Below are positions 52,062 through 61,477 of a stretch of DNA of 64,000 bases, piece by piece; within the stretch, counting starts at the first letter, position 1, and each line of letters begins with the position of its first letter. Source of the DNA: Velthaea sp965214335 (lineage in GTDB: Bacteria; Vulcanimicrobiota; Vulcanimicrobiia; Vulcanimicrobiales; Vulcanimicrobiaceae); the NCBI GenBank assembly GCA_965214335.1, contig CBDCBO010000013.1, positions 1 through 64,000 on the forward strand, read 5' to 3'. The notes under the pieces were generated by a model. The model worked only from the letters and a program-made list of their open reading frames with translations, was not told the origin of the DNA and did no database searches. The position numbers and the translations under genes were made by a program.

Positions 52062-52888
52062 CCGGCTACGGTATCGGGCGTCGGCGCTTTGCGCAGATAT
52101 TTTTGCTTGACGTTCGGATCGCCCTCACGATAGCCGAGATCTTCGGTCAGATTGCGTAATTTACCGCGCAGATGAATAACGGCCTGGGCGTGAATCTGCG
52201 ACACGCGCGACTCCGAAACGTTTAACACACCCTTGATCTCCTTGAGCGTCAAACCTTCAAAGTAGTAGAGCGTGATGACCGTACGTTCTTGCGGCGGAAG
52301 ATCGTCGACCGCTTTAACGAGCGCAGCTTTTACTTCGCGCGCTTCGACGGCACTGGTAACATCGTTGTCGAGATCTTTGAGCGTACCAAGCAAGGGAATC
52401 TCGTAACCTTTTTCGTTCGGCAGAAACTCCTCGAGTGACAACACTGACGTACCGCGGATTTTTTGCATGAGAACGTCGAGTTCTTTGAGCGTCAAACCCA
52501 TTTTTTCGGCAACTTCTTCTTCGGACGCACCCCGGCCGAGTTCAGCCTCGAGCTCCTGGTAAACGCGTTCGAGTTCGCGCGCGCGTTGCCGCACCGCCCG
52601 CGGGACCCAGTCTAAAGCACGCAGCGCGTCCAGTATCGCCCCGTTAATACGCGTGATCGCATACGTCTCGAATTTCACGCCGCGCGTGTCGTCGTATTTC
52701 TCAGTTGCGTCGATCAGTCCGAGGATACCGTCATTGATGAGGTCGTTGATTTCGACGTTTGGCGGCAAATTAATCGAGATGCGTCCCGCGACGTACTTCA
52801 CGAGGTGAAGATACTTGTGGACGATTTCTTCGCGACTAAGTTCTAAACCGCCGATGACGTAGCGACTCGGTTCGCGGGCTACTTTCAC
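52058..52888 (-). CDS. fliA: FliA/WhiG-family RNA polymerase sigma factor (sigma-28)
   Basis: This is a 276-residue sigma factor. Region 2 reads HKYLHLVKYVAGRISINLP, then NDGILGLIDATEKYDDTRGVKFETYAITRINGAILDALRALDW, a near-textbook FliA/WhiG block. Region 4 reads LPPQERTVITLYYFEGLTLKEIKGVLNVSESRVSQIHAQAVIHLR. It directs late flagellar and chemotaxis transcription. The GTG start has GGGGAG at 52894-52899, five bases upstream. The 30-residue N-terminus with YVIGGLELSREEIVH is slightly longer than E. coli FliA. It heads the fliA-small protein-fliK-flhB-like block. Candidate target promoters in this window are those at 6925 and 42668. Confidence 0.94.
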   Translation of the reverse strand: MKVAREPSRYVIGGLELSREEIVHKYLHLVKYVAGRISINLPPNVEINDLINDGILGLIDATEKYDDTRGVKFETYAITRINGAILDALRALDWVPRAVRQRARELERVYQELEAELGRGASEEEVAEKMGLTLKELDVLMQKIRGTSVLSLEEFLPNEKGYEIPLLGTLKDLDNDVTSAVEAREVKAALVKAVDDLPPQERTVITLYYFEGLTLKEIKGVLNVSESRVSQIHAQAVIHLRGKLRNLTEDLGYREGDPNVKQKYLRKAPTPDTVAG

Positions 52889-53010
52889 AAGCGCTCCCCA
52901 AGCACGGATGCGTATCCATGCGCGAGGACGATATTCCGATCAGCTGCGCCCGCCTCCCCTAGTTCCGCTATCGCGTTTCGTACAACTACGGTAAGATCGC
53001 TCGCCGCCCG

Positions 53011-54150
53011 TCACCCGGCAGTATACGCAGTTCCGGTAATTTGGCACAACGCGCGCGCCACGTCGCCCAGCGACACAACGCGATCGACGAGACCCGCGAC
53101 GGCCGCCGCGCGCGGCATCCCGTACACCACGGCGCTCGCTTCGTCTTGACCCACAACGTAACCGCCGTTCTTTTTCAATACCGTTAATCCGGCGACACCG
53201 TCGTGTCCCATACCGGTGAGAATGACGCCCAACGCCGCACTGCCGAACGTCTCACCGACGGCCGCCGCCATGATGTCCACCGAAGGGACGTGTAACGACT
53301 TCTGAACATCGGGATCGAGCCGCACTTCCACCGCTGAGCCGACCCGGCGTAACGTCAACTGCTGGCCGGCCGGTGCGATGAACGCCGTCCCTTTTTCAAG
53401 CCGCATCCCATTTTCAGCTTCGACGATGCGGATGTCGCTGACCGCGTTGAGTCGCTCGGCCAGCGGCTTGGTGAAGCCCGGCGGCATGTGCTGCACGATC
53501 ACGATCGGCAGTGGAAAGGCGGCCGGTATTTTCGGTAACACCGTTGCCAGTGCCACCGGTCCGCCGGTCGACGTTCCAAGCGCAACGCACGCAAATGGTC
53601 CGGGCTTGGCGCTTGACGCGCCGCGGAAAGCCGGCGCCGCGGGGGCGGTCACGAGCCGCGAGAGCGCCGTCGCGGAGCCGGCCGGCGGCCCGTGCGGCGT
53701 CGGCGCAGCAGGTGCGGCGGGCGGTCGCGGCAACGGTAGTTTGCGGCTACCGAAAAACCGGATCTTCTCGACCAGGTCGCTTTTCACGCGCAGAATATCG
53801 ATGTACGCCGAATTTGGTTTGGGAATGAAGTCCACGACGCCGATTTCGAGCGCACGCAGGGTCGTTTGCGCGCCTTCACGGGTCAGCGACGAAATCATGA
53901 TGATCGGCGGTCCGCGGCGGCTTACGATCAGCCGCGCCGCCTCGAGTCCGCCCATGCCCGGCATCTCGACATCCATCGTGATGATATCGGGCTTGAGATC
54001 GGACTGCATCGCGACGGCTTCTTCACCCGTGGACGCCGAGCCGACCACCATGATGTCGGGTTCGCCGGCGACCATCTTCTCGATCGCCCGCCGCATGAAC
54101 GCCGAGTCGTCAACGATGAGCACGCGAATGATGCGCTTGGCGTCGATCAT
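53011..54150 (-). CDS. cheB: Chemotaxis response regulator methylesterase CheB
   Basis: This is a 379-residue CheB. The receiver domain (8-125) has acidic pair Asp14-Asp15, phospho-acceptor Asp60 (ITMDVEMPGMGG) and the conserved Lys in IPKP. After a Pro/Ala linker (about 145-185) comes the methylesterase domain with ALGTSTGGP (catalytic Ser), IVQHMPPGFT (His) and TGMGHDGVAG (Asp). It demethylates or deamidates chemoreceptors. Its ATG overlaps the cheR stop by four bases. No receptor, CheA or CheW gene lies in the window, so cheRB is split from the main chemotaxis set. Confidence 0.95.
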   Translation of the reverse strand: MIDAKRIIRVLIVDDSAFMRRAIEKMVAGEPDIMVVGSASTGEEAVAMQSDLKPDIITMDVEMPGMGGLEAARLIVSRRGPPIIMISSLTREGAQTTLRALEIGVVDFIPKPNSAYIDILRVKSDLVEKIRFFGSRKLPLPRPPAAPAAPTPHGPPAGSATALSRLVTAPAAPAFRGASSAKPGPFACVALGTSTGGPVALATVLPKIPAAFPLPIVIVQHMPPGFTKPLAERLNAVSDIRIVEAENGMRLEKGTAFIAPAGQQLTLRRVGSAVEVRLDPDVQKSLHVPSVDIMAAAVGETFGSAALGVILTGMGHDGVAGLTVLKKNGGYVVGQDEASAVVYGMPRAAAVAGLVDRVVSLGDVARALCQITGTAYTAG

Positions 54151-54995
54151 ACCCGCACGGCTCCCGTTACCGGCGCGCGCACGCGGTAGAAGATCGACTC
54201 GGGTTGCACGACCGGCTCGTAGAGGTCGGTTAACCCAAAGAGTGATTCGGCGTGGCCCAAGAAGAGATAACCGCCGGGCCGCAACGCGCGCGCGAAGGCT
54301 TCGACCACCCGCTTCTGGGTTGCTTTATCAAAATAAATGAGCACGTTGCGGCAGAAAATCGCGTCGACTGGGCCATTGGCGGCGACTCTCGCCTCGTCCA
54401 TGAGATTGAGCGAGCTAAAGTTGACCAGCCGCTTTACCCGGTCGCCGATGACGAAGCCGTCACCCGAAACGGTGAAGTACTTCTGCACCATGGCGGGTTC
54501 GGTGGCGCGAAACGAAAGCGCGCGATAGAAGCCGTGCTGACACATCTCGAGCACGCGCGGTGAAATGTCGGTTGCCCGGATCGAAATATCGGTGGCAGCG
54601 ATTTTGCCCGTTTCCAGCAGCGACATGGCCAGTGAATAGGGCTCTTCACCGCTCGAGCAAGCCGCCGACCACACGCGCAGCCGCGGCGAGAACCGCTGCA
54701 GTTCGGTCAGAACGTTACCGCACAGCGCCTTGAGCTGCGCGCGCTCGCGAAAAAAATACGTTTCGTTGTTCGAAAGCACCGATGCCAAATCGCGAAACTC
54801 CGACTCACGATCGGCCCCGGTCCGCAAAAACTCGACATACTCGGCATAACCCGTCATCGAGCGTTTCGCCAGTCGCGTCTGCAAGCGGCTCAAGAGCAGA
54901 AACTGTTTGGCATCGTCGTAGAAGATACCGAAGCGCTCGCGAATGAGGTCGCGCAACAACCGATAATCTTCCGGCGAGATGGTGAGAGTCGACAC
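54147..54995 (-). CDS. cheR: Chemotaxis protein methyltransferase CheR
   Basis: This is a 282-residue SAM-dependent enzyme that methylates receptor glutamates. The CheR-N domain has LSNNETYFFRERAQLKAL. The SAM-binding core has LRVWSAACSSGEEPYSLAM, the acidic and aromatic loops ATDISPRVLEMC and SSLNLMDE, and IFCRNVLIYFDKATQKRVV. The tail carries GYLFLGHAESLFGL. It starts with GTG at 54995, 9 bases after the permease stop, and is coupled to cheB, so one transcript may run from the flavoprotein at 57239 to cheB. Confident. Confidence 0.95.
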   Translation of the reverse strand: MSTLTISPEDYRLLRDLIRERFGIFYDDAKQFLLLSRLQTRLAKRSMTGYAEYVEFLRTGADRESEFRDLASVLSNNETYFFRERAQLKALCGNVLTELQRFSPRLRVWSAACSSGEEPYSLAMSLLETGKIAATDISIRATDISPRVLEMCQHGFYRALSFRATEPAMVQKYFTVSGDGFVIGDRVKRLVNFSSLNLMDEARVAANGPVDAIFCRNVLIYFDKATQKRVVEAFARALRPGGYLFLGHAESLFGLTDLYEPVVQPESIFYRVRAPVTGAVRV

Positions 54996-55004
54996 CGGCG
55001 AACG

Positions 55005-56027
55005 CTACGAACCGTACCGAATACGCGGATTCGCGACGGCGTACAGGACGTCAACGGCCGTATTGACGATCACGAACACGGCGGCGAAGAGCAGCATGCA
55101 GCCGTTGATGAGCGGCATGTCGCGGTTGGAGATCGCGTCGAAAGCCAGCCGGCCGACACCGGGCCAGGCGAAGATGCTTTCGGTCAGCACCGCTCCGCCG
55201 AGCAGCAAGCCCGTTTGCAGTCCCAACACCGTGATGATTGGGATGAGCGCATTGCGGAGTGCATGCTTGATGATAACGGCCGATTGGCTCAATCCTTTAG
55301 CTCGCGCCGTGCGTATGTAATCACTGCCCAGCACTTCAAGCATCCCGCTGCGCGTGATCTTCGCGACGATTGCCAGCGGAATGGTACCAAGGGTGAGCGC
55401 CGGCAAAACCAAGTGCCACACCGCGTCGAGCGCGGCGCGGCCATTGCCGGCCAGCAACGCATCGAGCACCACGAGATGCGTGCGCGCCGGAATAAAATAT
55501 TGCAGCGAAATGCGTCCCGAGATCGGGAAGAAATTAAGCCCGACGTGCGACGGAATTACCGCCAAGACATAGACGAGCATCCAGCCCAGCCAAAAGACGG
55601 GAATGGATACACCGAGCAGCACCGCGCTCATGGTCAGCGCGTCGAGCAACCGGCGGTGCCGAATCGCTGCAAAGACGCCGGCCGGAATGCCCACGACGAC
55701 TGCGACGAGCATCGCTCCCAGCGTCAACTCGAGCGTTGCGGGAAAATACTGTGCAAGTTTCTGCGCGACCGGCTGTGCATCGGCGATCGATATTCCAAGG
55801 TCGCCGCGCAAAATGCTGGCAAGATAAGCGCCGAGCTGCACGTACCACGGCTTATCCAAACCCAAGGCAACGGTCAAGCGTGCGATCTCAGCGGGCGTCG
55901 CATGTTCGCCCAGGCGCAACTGCACGGGATCGCCCGGAATAGCGTGCATGAACAGAAAACTCGCCACTGTTATCGCGACGAGCACGAGGAAGAGTCGGAC
56001 GATGCGATCGACGGCAAATTTTAGCAT
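55005..56027 (-). CDS. ABC transporter permease, DppB/OppB family (solitary)
   Basis: This is a 340-residue peptide-type permease with six transmembrane helices. The N-terminus FAVDRIVRLFLVLVAITVASFLFMHAIPGDP is the DppB signature. The EAA loop is SDYIRTARAKGLSQSAVIIKHALRNALIPI, and the C-terminus is IFAWPGVGRLAFDAISNRDMPLI. In known systems it pairs with a DppC permease, two ATPases and a binding protein. None of these is next to it; it sits between a flavoprotein gene (6-base gap) and cheR (9-base gap). It must use partners encoded elsewhere, or be a remnant of a moved operon. The reading frame is intact. Confidence 0.88.
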   Translation of the reverse strand: MLKFAVDRIVRLFLVLVAITVASFLFMHAIPGDPVQLRLGEHATPAEIARLTVALGLDKPWYVQLGAYLASILRGDLGISIADAQPVAQKLAQYFPATLELTLGAMLVAVVVGIPAGVFAAIRHRRLLDALTMSAVLLGVSIPVFWLGWMLVYVLAVIPSHVGLNFFPISGRISLQYFIPARTHLVVLDALLAGNGRAALDAVWHLVLPALTLGTIPLAIVAKITRSGMLEVLGSDYIRTARAKGLSQSAVIIKHALRNALIPIITVLGLQTGLLLGGAVLTESIFAWPGVGRLAFDAISNRDMPLINGCMLLFAAVFVIVNTAVDVLYAVANPRIRYGS

Positions 56028-56033
56028 CGCGAA

Positions 56034-57239
56034 CTAAATACGCGCCGCGCGCAGCGAGAATTTCGCCGCTTGAGCGTACAAATACATCCACTGCAGCGGC
56101 GAGAAATCGTTTCGATCGTGTTGCAGAAGCTTTGCAAATCGCGGCGTCCGTTCGAGTTGCTCGAAGAGCACATCGAAGCGGTCGGGCTTGCGTTCCAGAA
56201 ACGCCATCAGATGGTGACGATGACGTAGCCGACCGTAAAAAGCGCTCTGTGTGGCCCGTTCGTATGCCGGAGCCGGATCGCTGACGCGGCCCCGACGCGA
56301 AGCGGCCACCGCCGCCGCGGCGAGCCGGCCCGTCGTGGCTGCTTCATGAATGCCCTCGCCGGTGGTCGCGTCGACCAACCCCGCCGCCGTGCCGCCGACC
56401 ATGACGCGATCGACGCCGATTGCCCGGCGCGGCAGCCCGCCGTACAGCAGATTGCCTTCGCGCCGGACGGTGTAGGGCGTATCGGGGAAGAGTCGCTGCG
56501 CGACGGTCGGCAAGAATGCATCGAGTTCCGCCCGCAGCTCACTCCCGGGCAGCTTGGCTTGAATGCCCAGTCCGATCGACAGATGGTCGCGCTTGGGAAA
56601 CATCCAGGCGATGATCGAGCGACCGCTTATCGCGCTGGTATAATAGTGCATCTCCAGCACGCCGTAGGTATACTCGGTCGCCGGCCGCTGGGGGTACACG
56701 CGGTACTGGATGCAGGTGATGAGTCCGGCATTCCAATCACGATGCGCGAAGCGCGGATCGACCGCATCGAGCCGCGCACTCGAGCCTTGGGCGAGAAAGA
56801 CCGAGCGCGCGCGAATCTTCTTGCGCGTCCCCGAGCGATAATCCGCATACTCGACGACTACTCCGGCGCCGTCGCGTTCGAGCGACCGAAACAGCATATC
56901 GGTGCGAATCTGCGCACCTGCTTCACGGGCGAGATCGGCGAGCGTACCGTCGAGCTCCTCGCGCGTCGTGGTATGTGCCGTTCCGACGCCGAAGGCATAA
57001 TTGCGTTTCGCTGTGGTAATCGAGATCAGCGGCGGGTTGCAGTGGACGATCGAGCGCGGCACATCGAAGGTTTCGCAAAATCCGGGGCGCAGACCGGCGG
57101 CGCAGACGCGCTTGGGTCCAACGACGCTGTCGCGCTCGAGCACGACCGTCGCTACCCCGGCGCGCGCCGCCTCGCGAGCGGCAACCGCGCCGGCCGGCCC
57201 GCACCCGACAATGAGCAACTCCGTCGATTCCATGAGCAT
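56034..57239 (-). CDS. Geranylgeranyl reductase family FAD-dependent oxidoreductase
   Basis: The protein is about 401 residues from the ATG at 57239. FAD-binding Rossmann motif LLIVGCGPAGAVAAREAARAG ends in VVLERD. It has GPKRVCAAGLRPG (family loop) and the second FAD motif VGGTAAGLVDATTGEGIHEA. The pattern is that of the geranylgeranyl reductase/digeranylgeranylglycerophospholipid reductase family, which saturates isoprenoid chains of lipids, menaquinones or pigments. The substrate here is unknown; menaquinone or carotenoid-type lipid is possible. A second ATG lies at 57233, and a TTG at 57254 is another option. The neighbours do not indicate a pathway. Confidence 0.83.
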   Translation of the reverse strand: MLMESTELLIVGCGPAGAVAAREAARAGVATVVLERDSVVGPKRVCAAGLRPGFCETFDVPRSIVHCNPPLISITTAKRNYAFGVGTAHTTTREELDGTLADLAREAGAQIRTDMLFRSLERDGAGVVVEYADYRSGTRKKIRARSVFLAQGSSARLDAVDPRFAHRDWNAGLITCIQYRVYPQRPATEYTYGVLEMHYYTSAISGRSIIAWMFPKRDHLSIGLGIQAKLPGSELRAELDAFLPTVAQRLFPDTPYTVRREGNLLYGGLPRRAIGVDRVMVGGTAAGLVDATTGEGIHEAATTGRLAAAAVAASRRGRVSDPAPAYERATQSAFYGRLRHRHHLMAFLERKPDRFDVLFEQLERTPRFAKLLQHDRNDFSPLQWMYLYAQAAKFSLRAARI

Positions 57240-57391
57240 GCTTTCTGGGTGCAACGCGCACGGTCATACGAGCCCGCACATATTCGGTGGTAGCGGATAT
57301 TCGCAAGTTGTCACCGCCAAACGGATCCACGAAAGCAAGGGGGCTTCAGGCGACCGGAGGAAACGCGCTCGCAAACGCCGCGGCGCGGGCC

Positions 57392-57397
57392 TATAGT
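57392..57397 (+). promoter_or_regulatory. Candidate -10 box for hppA
   Basis: TATAGT (5 of 6 to TATAAT) lies 36 bases before the hppA GTG, within the divergent gap. A box at 17-base spacing (TCGCAA, 57369-57374) matches the -35 consensus in only 3 of 6 bases. It is the best promoter-like element in the gap, but weak. Confidence 0.35.
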
Positions 57398-57433
57398 GAG
57401 CCCGCAATTTGCCGGTGTTCGTAAAGGACGAGC

Positions 57434-59545
57434 GTGGATCCACACTTGGGAATTGGCCTGGGCCTCGGCGCGGGCGTATTGGCGATCGTATATGGCGTTT
57501 ATCTCATCTCCTGGGTGCTCCGGCAACCGGCCGGCAACGAGGTCATGCAAGAGATTGCCGCCGCGATTCAAGAGGGCGCGATGGCCTTCCTCAAACGCCA
57601 GTACACGACGGTTGGTATCGTCGCTGTTATCCTCTTCATCGTCATTTTGATCGCGCCCCAGCCGCTGGGTTGGGAGGCGGCGGTCGGCTTTTTGATCGGC
57701 TCGGTGCTATCGGGCGCGGCCGGTTTCATCGGCATGCTGGTGTCGGTTCGCGCCAACGTCCGCACCGCCGAAGCGGCCCGCGGCGGTCTCAAACCAGCAC
57801 TCAAGCTCGCCTTCAACGGTGGCGCCGTCACCGGCTTGCTGGTGGTCGGGCTGGGCTTGTTCGCCGTATCGGGATACTACTGGATCATGCTGGGCGTAAA
57901 CGCCGGTGACGAAACGAAGTCGCTGGCGGCCCTCATCGGACTCGCCTTCGGGTGCTCGCTCATCTCGGTGTTCGCTCGGCTCGGCGGCGGTATCTTCACC
58001 AAAGCCGCCGACGTCGGCGCCGATCTGGTGGGCAAAGTCGAAGCCGGCATTCCGGAAGACGATCCGCGCAATCCCGCCGTTATCGCCGATAACGTCGGCG
58101 ACAATGTCGGCGATTGTGCCGGCATGGCGGCTGACTTGTTCGAAACGTACGTCGTTACGACAACGGCGGCGATGTTGCTCGGTCATCTCGTGCTCGGCAA
58201 CGTTTTGGGCGCGACGACGTTTCCGCTCGTGCTCGGCGCGCTCTCGATCGTTACGTCGATCGTCGGCACGCTCGTGGTCGGCAGCGGCAATGTCACCAAA
58301 ACGTCGATCATGAATTCGCTCTATAGCGGTATGATCGTGGCCGGCGTCCTGTCGGCGATCGGCTTCTATTTCGCGAGCGTCGCGGAATTCAGCACACCCG
58401 TCACGGTCGGCACACAAACCGTTACGGGCTTCGGCATCTTCATCTGCGCGCTGGTCGGCTTGTTCGTCACCGGGCTCATCACGTTCATCACCGAGATCTA
58501 CACCGGAACGCAATATGCGCCGGTGCAGAACATTGCCCGGGCGTCGATCACCGGCCATGCGACCAATATCATTAGCGGTCTAGCGGTATCGATGCAAGCG
58601 ACGGCGCTGCCGGCGCTTGTCATCGTTATCGGTATTTTGGTATCGTATAGCTTTGCCGGTCTGTACGGCGTCGGTATCGCGGTCATGGCGATGCTCTCGA
58701 TGGCGGGAATCGTCGTCGCGATCGATTCATTCGGTCCGATCACGGACAATGCCGGCGGTATCGCCGAGATGGCCGAGATGCCACAAAGCGTGCGCGACTG
58801 TACCGATCCACTCGACGCTGTCGGCAATACCACCAAGGCCGTCACCAAAGGTTATGCGATCGGTTCGGCGGCCCTCGCCGCCGTCGTGCTGTTTGCCTCG
58901 TTCTTGCAAGAGCTGGCCGATCGCTGCAAAGCCGATTCCGCTCTCGCGTGCAATACGACTCCGGTTACGTTTGGGTTGCAAGATCCGTACGTCTTGACCG
59001 GCTTGTTCGTCGGCGGATTATTACCGTATTTATTCTCGTCGCTGTCGATGGAATCGGTCGGCCGCGCGGGCGGTGCGGTCGTCGAGGAAGTGCGCCGGCA
59101 ATTCCGCGAAAAGCCGGGCATCATGGACCGCACGGAAAAGCCGGATTACGGCACGACCGTCGACATCGTGACTCGCGCCGCGCTCAAAGAAATGGTGCTC
59201 CCGGCACTAATTCCCGTGGGCGTCCCGCTCATCGTCATCGCCCTGAGCTTCGTTCTGCCCAACAGCGGCGGCGCAAAGATGATGGGCGGCATTTTGGTCG
59301 GCTCGATCGTTACGGGACTGTTCTTGGCGCTGTCCATGACCAGCGGCGGCGGTGCATGGGATAACGCCAAGAAATACATCGAAGACGGTCATCATGGCGG
59401 AAAAGGCTCACCGGCCCATGCCGCGGCGGTCACCGGCGACACGGTCGGCGATCCGTATAAAGATACGGCCGGACCGGCGATCAACCCGATGATCAAAGTG
59501 CTCAATATCGTCGCGCTGCTGTTGGTCGGTTTCGTCGTGCATTAA
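57434..59545 (+). CDS. hppA: Membrane-bound proton-translocating pyrophosphatase, K+-independent type
   Basis: This is a 703-residue enzyme with about 16 transmembrane helices that couples PPi hydrolysis to ion pumping. The substrate site has DVGADLVGKVE (Asp193 and following), EDDPRNPAVIADNVGDNVGD and, near the C-terminus, GDTVGDPYKDTAGPA. The K+-dependence signature reads GNTTKAVTKG with Lys468 and Thr471. K+-dependent enzymes have Ala at the position of Lys468, so this is the K+-independent H+-pumping class. It starts with GTG at 57434 and has AAAGGA five bases upstream. The stop is only 3 bases from the stop of the convergent permease. It probably recovers energy from biosynthetic PPi, useful under low-energy conditions. 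Confidence 0.96.
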   Translation: MDPHLGIGLGLGAGVLAIVYGVYLISWVLRQPAGNEVMQEIAAAIQEGAMAFLKRQYTTVGIVAVILFIVILIAPQPLGWEAAVGFLIGSVLSGAAGFIGMLVSVRANVRTAEAARGGLKPALKLAFNGGAVTGLLVVGLGLFAVSGYYWIMLGVNAGDETKSLAALIGLAFGCSLISVFARLGGGIFTKAADVGADLVGKVEAGIPEDDPRNPAVIADNVGDNVGDCAGMAADLFETYVVTTTAAMLLGHLVLGNVLGATTFPLVLGALSIVTSIVGTLVVGSGNVTKTSIMNSLYSGMIVAGVLSAIGFYFASVAEFSTPVTVGTQTVTGFGIFICALVGLFVTGLITFITEIYTGTQYAPVQNIARASITGHATNIISGLAVSMQATALPALVIVIGILVSYSFAGLYGVGIAVMAMLSMAGIVVAIDSFGPITDNAGGIAEMAEMPQSVRDCTDPLDAVGNTTKAVTKGYAIGSAALAAVVLFASFLQELADRCKADSALACNTTPVTFGLQDPYVLTGLFVGGLLPYLFSSLSMESVGRAGGAVVEEVRRQFREKPGIMDRTEKPDYGTTVDIVTRAALKEMVLPALIPVGVPLIVIALSFVLPNSGGAKMMGGILVGSIVTGLFLALSMTSGGGAWDNAKKYIEDGHHGGKGSPAHAAAVTGDTVGDPYKDTAGPAINPMIKVLNIVALLLVGFVVH

Positions 59546-59548
59546 GCG

Positions 59549-60961
59549 TCAAGCGGCGGGCCGGTCGAGAGATGCGGCCTGCCGCCGGCGATCGCCGGCG
59601 CGATAGAAAGCAACACCGGCGCCGACCATCACGCCGGTCAGCACCAGCACTTTTACGACCGCCAACGTCTTATTGGGGTCGTCGTCGGCCGGAAACACGG
59701 ACAGCACGATCGAGACGCAGGTCGTCATAAGGCCCACGATACCGGCCCCAATGACGGTCCGCCGGCCGCCCGGTATGCGGATGGTCGAGCGCGCTTGGGC
59801 GTGCGCGGTTAATTTTATCGCCGATGCGAACAGCAGCAGAAACGGCAGCAGCGTACTGATAACCGTCGTGCTGACGAGCACATCGTACGCGCCCTTGACC
59901 GTTGTGCCGCCTTGGCTCAGTACGATGAAGAGCGAGGCAATCGCGGATTGCGTGACAAGCGCGGCGACCGGTGAATTCCAGCGCGGATGCATTCGGCCGA
60001 AGCGCTCGGGAAGATAACGATCGATTCCGGCCGCGAACGGGATCCGCGCGACCGCACCCAGCCACGCGCCGACGCTCCCCAAACAGCTTATGACGACGAG
60101 CACGGCGCTCACTGAGGTGAGAATGGGCCAGCCGAGCCGACCGGCCGCGGCCCCGATCGCCTGCATTACGCCCGACGACGCATTGACGTCGCCCGGTTTG
60201 AGAATCACGAGCACGCACGCGGTGCCGGCGATATAGATAGCGGCAATGACCGGCGCCGCGATCGCCAGTCCGACCGGAATCGCCCGGCTGGCATTTTTCA
60301 CCTCGCCGGCCATGAACGAAAGTGCTTCAGGACCGGTCCAGGCAAAAGCGATCACCGACCAAAAAATAAGATCCTTCAACTGTAAACCGGGCCGCAGATT
60401 GGCCGCGTCCAGCGGCGTAACCACCCCGAATTTCAGCCACGCGATCGCTCCGAGCACGATCAGTACGAGCGTGACACTCCAGCGGCTCACCGCCCCGATA
60501 TTGTTGAGCCACTTGCCGACATCCAGACCGTAGATATTGACGACGGTGCCCAGCGTTAGACCGGCCAGCGATACCGCCGCGAAGTACCATGGTGCAGTTG
60601 CCAATACCGTCCGATCGGCCGCCCCGATAAACAGTGCGTTGCCGGCCGTAAAATAGAGCAACGCGGGAAAAAACGGAAGGTTCGACGTCCAATATGTCCA
60701 GCCGGTGATGAATCCGGCGAACGGCCCGAACGCCCGTTTGCTCCAGATATACATTCCGCCCTCATCCGGATAGCGCGACGACAGATCGACGACGACGATT
60801 GCCAACGGAACGAACATGACGAGCGCGCCGATGATCCAAACGGTGATCGACGAGGGCCCGGCGGCGGCGGCCGTCGCGACCCATTGCAGATTTGACCCGG
60901 TGATGATAAAAAATAGCGCGACGTCCGTTAGGCCGAGGCTCCGGTGCAGCGGATTAGTCAC
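59549..60961 (-). CDS. APC superfamily amino acid permease
   Basis: This is a 470-residue transporter with 12 predicted helices. It opens with LGLTDVALFFIITGSNLQW, then LSSRYPDEGGMYIWSKRAFGPFAGFITGW (conserved APC E-G-G-x-Y-x-W motif) and TGPEALSFMAGEVKNASRAIP (helix 6 with the EV-N-R pattern). It would import amino acids or amines with cations. The start overlaps the end of the DoxX-like gene by 8 bases, so the two are co-transcribed. The specific substrate cannot be inferred. Confidence 0.88.
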   Translation of the reverse strand: MTNPLHRSLGLTDVALFFIITGSNLQWVATAAAAGPSSITVWIIGALVMFVPLAIVVVDLSSRYPDEGGMYIWSKRAFGPFAGFITGWTYWTSNLPFFPALLYFTAGNALFIGAADRTVLATAPWYFAAVSLAGLTLGTVVNIYGLDVGKWLNNIGAVSRWSVTLVLIVLGAIAWLKFGVVTPLDAANLRPGLQLKDLIFWSVIAFAWTGPEALSFMAGEVKNASRAIPVGLAIAAPVIAAIYIAGTACVLVILKPGDVNASSGVMQAIGAAAGRLGWPILTSVSAVLVVISCLGSVGAWLGAVARIPFAAGIDRYLPERFGRMHPRWNSPVAALVTQSAIASLFIVLSQGGTTVKGAYDVLVSTTVISTLLPFLLLFASAIKLTAHAQARSTIRIPGGRRTVIGAGIVGLMTTCVSIVLSVFPADDDPNKTLAVVKVLVLTGVMVGAGVAFYRAGDRRRQAASLDRPAA

Positions 60962-61310
60962 GCAGCAGCCACATCCAAACGATCAGCAACGCCTGCAGTG
61001 GCAAGCGAGCATATAACACCCACGCCGGAGCGACCGCGGCGAAGCGCTCGTGTTCGAGCGCCATATAGACGTTGGCCGGAAATACGGCGAACAGCAATGC
61101 GATCAGACCGAACGCCGCCGGGCGGCGCGTCGGCACAAGCCACAGGCCCACCGCCCCGGCAAGTTCGGCCGCGCCGCTGACCGCGACGAGCACACTGGGG
61201 GCCGGCAGACTCGGCGGCACGATGTGCCGAAACACGTCGGGCTTGGCAAAGTGCAGCGTACCGCTTACCAAAAACAAAGCACTTGCCGCGATGCGAGAGA
61301 TGTTCGGCAT
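60954..61310 (-). CDS. DoxX-like small membrane protein
   Basis: This is a 118-residue protein with four transmembrane helices. It opens with RIAASALFLVSGTLHFAKPDVF and has SGAAELAGAVGLWLVPTRRPAAFGL, the DoxX/DoxD-like pattern (F-x-KP then GxxELxGAxGL). Function in the family is poorly defined, with links to thiosulfate:quinone oxidoreductase and oxidative stress. It is encoded just upstream of the APC permease with overlap. The call is by pattern; no catalytic residues are known. Confidence 0.75.
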   Translation of the reverse strand: MPNISRIAASALFLVSGTLHFAKPDVFRHIVPPSLPAPSVLVAVSGAAELAGAVGLWLVPTRRPAAFGLIALLFAVFPANVYMALEHERFAAVAPAWVLYARLPLQALLIVWMWLLRD

Positions 61311-61477
61311 GCTGCCCCGTTCGCGCTAGCGGGCGCGGCCACTCCTCGTTGTAGCCGGTCCGTAAGCGCTTGCGACCCGGCGTGACGGTCCGGCGCCGCA
61401 TACGCGGCGGGAAGCCTTAGCCCGTGCTGCAAAATGTGGCGGGCATGCACCGGCGCGTGCACGTTCGCGAGGAGGCA

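Noticed and set aside
58085..58093. GCCGATAA inside hppA as a FliA promoter
   Set aside because: It lies in the conserved IADNVGDN coding motif; similar octamers also occur in ftsY and on the minus strand of the first kilobase.
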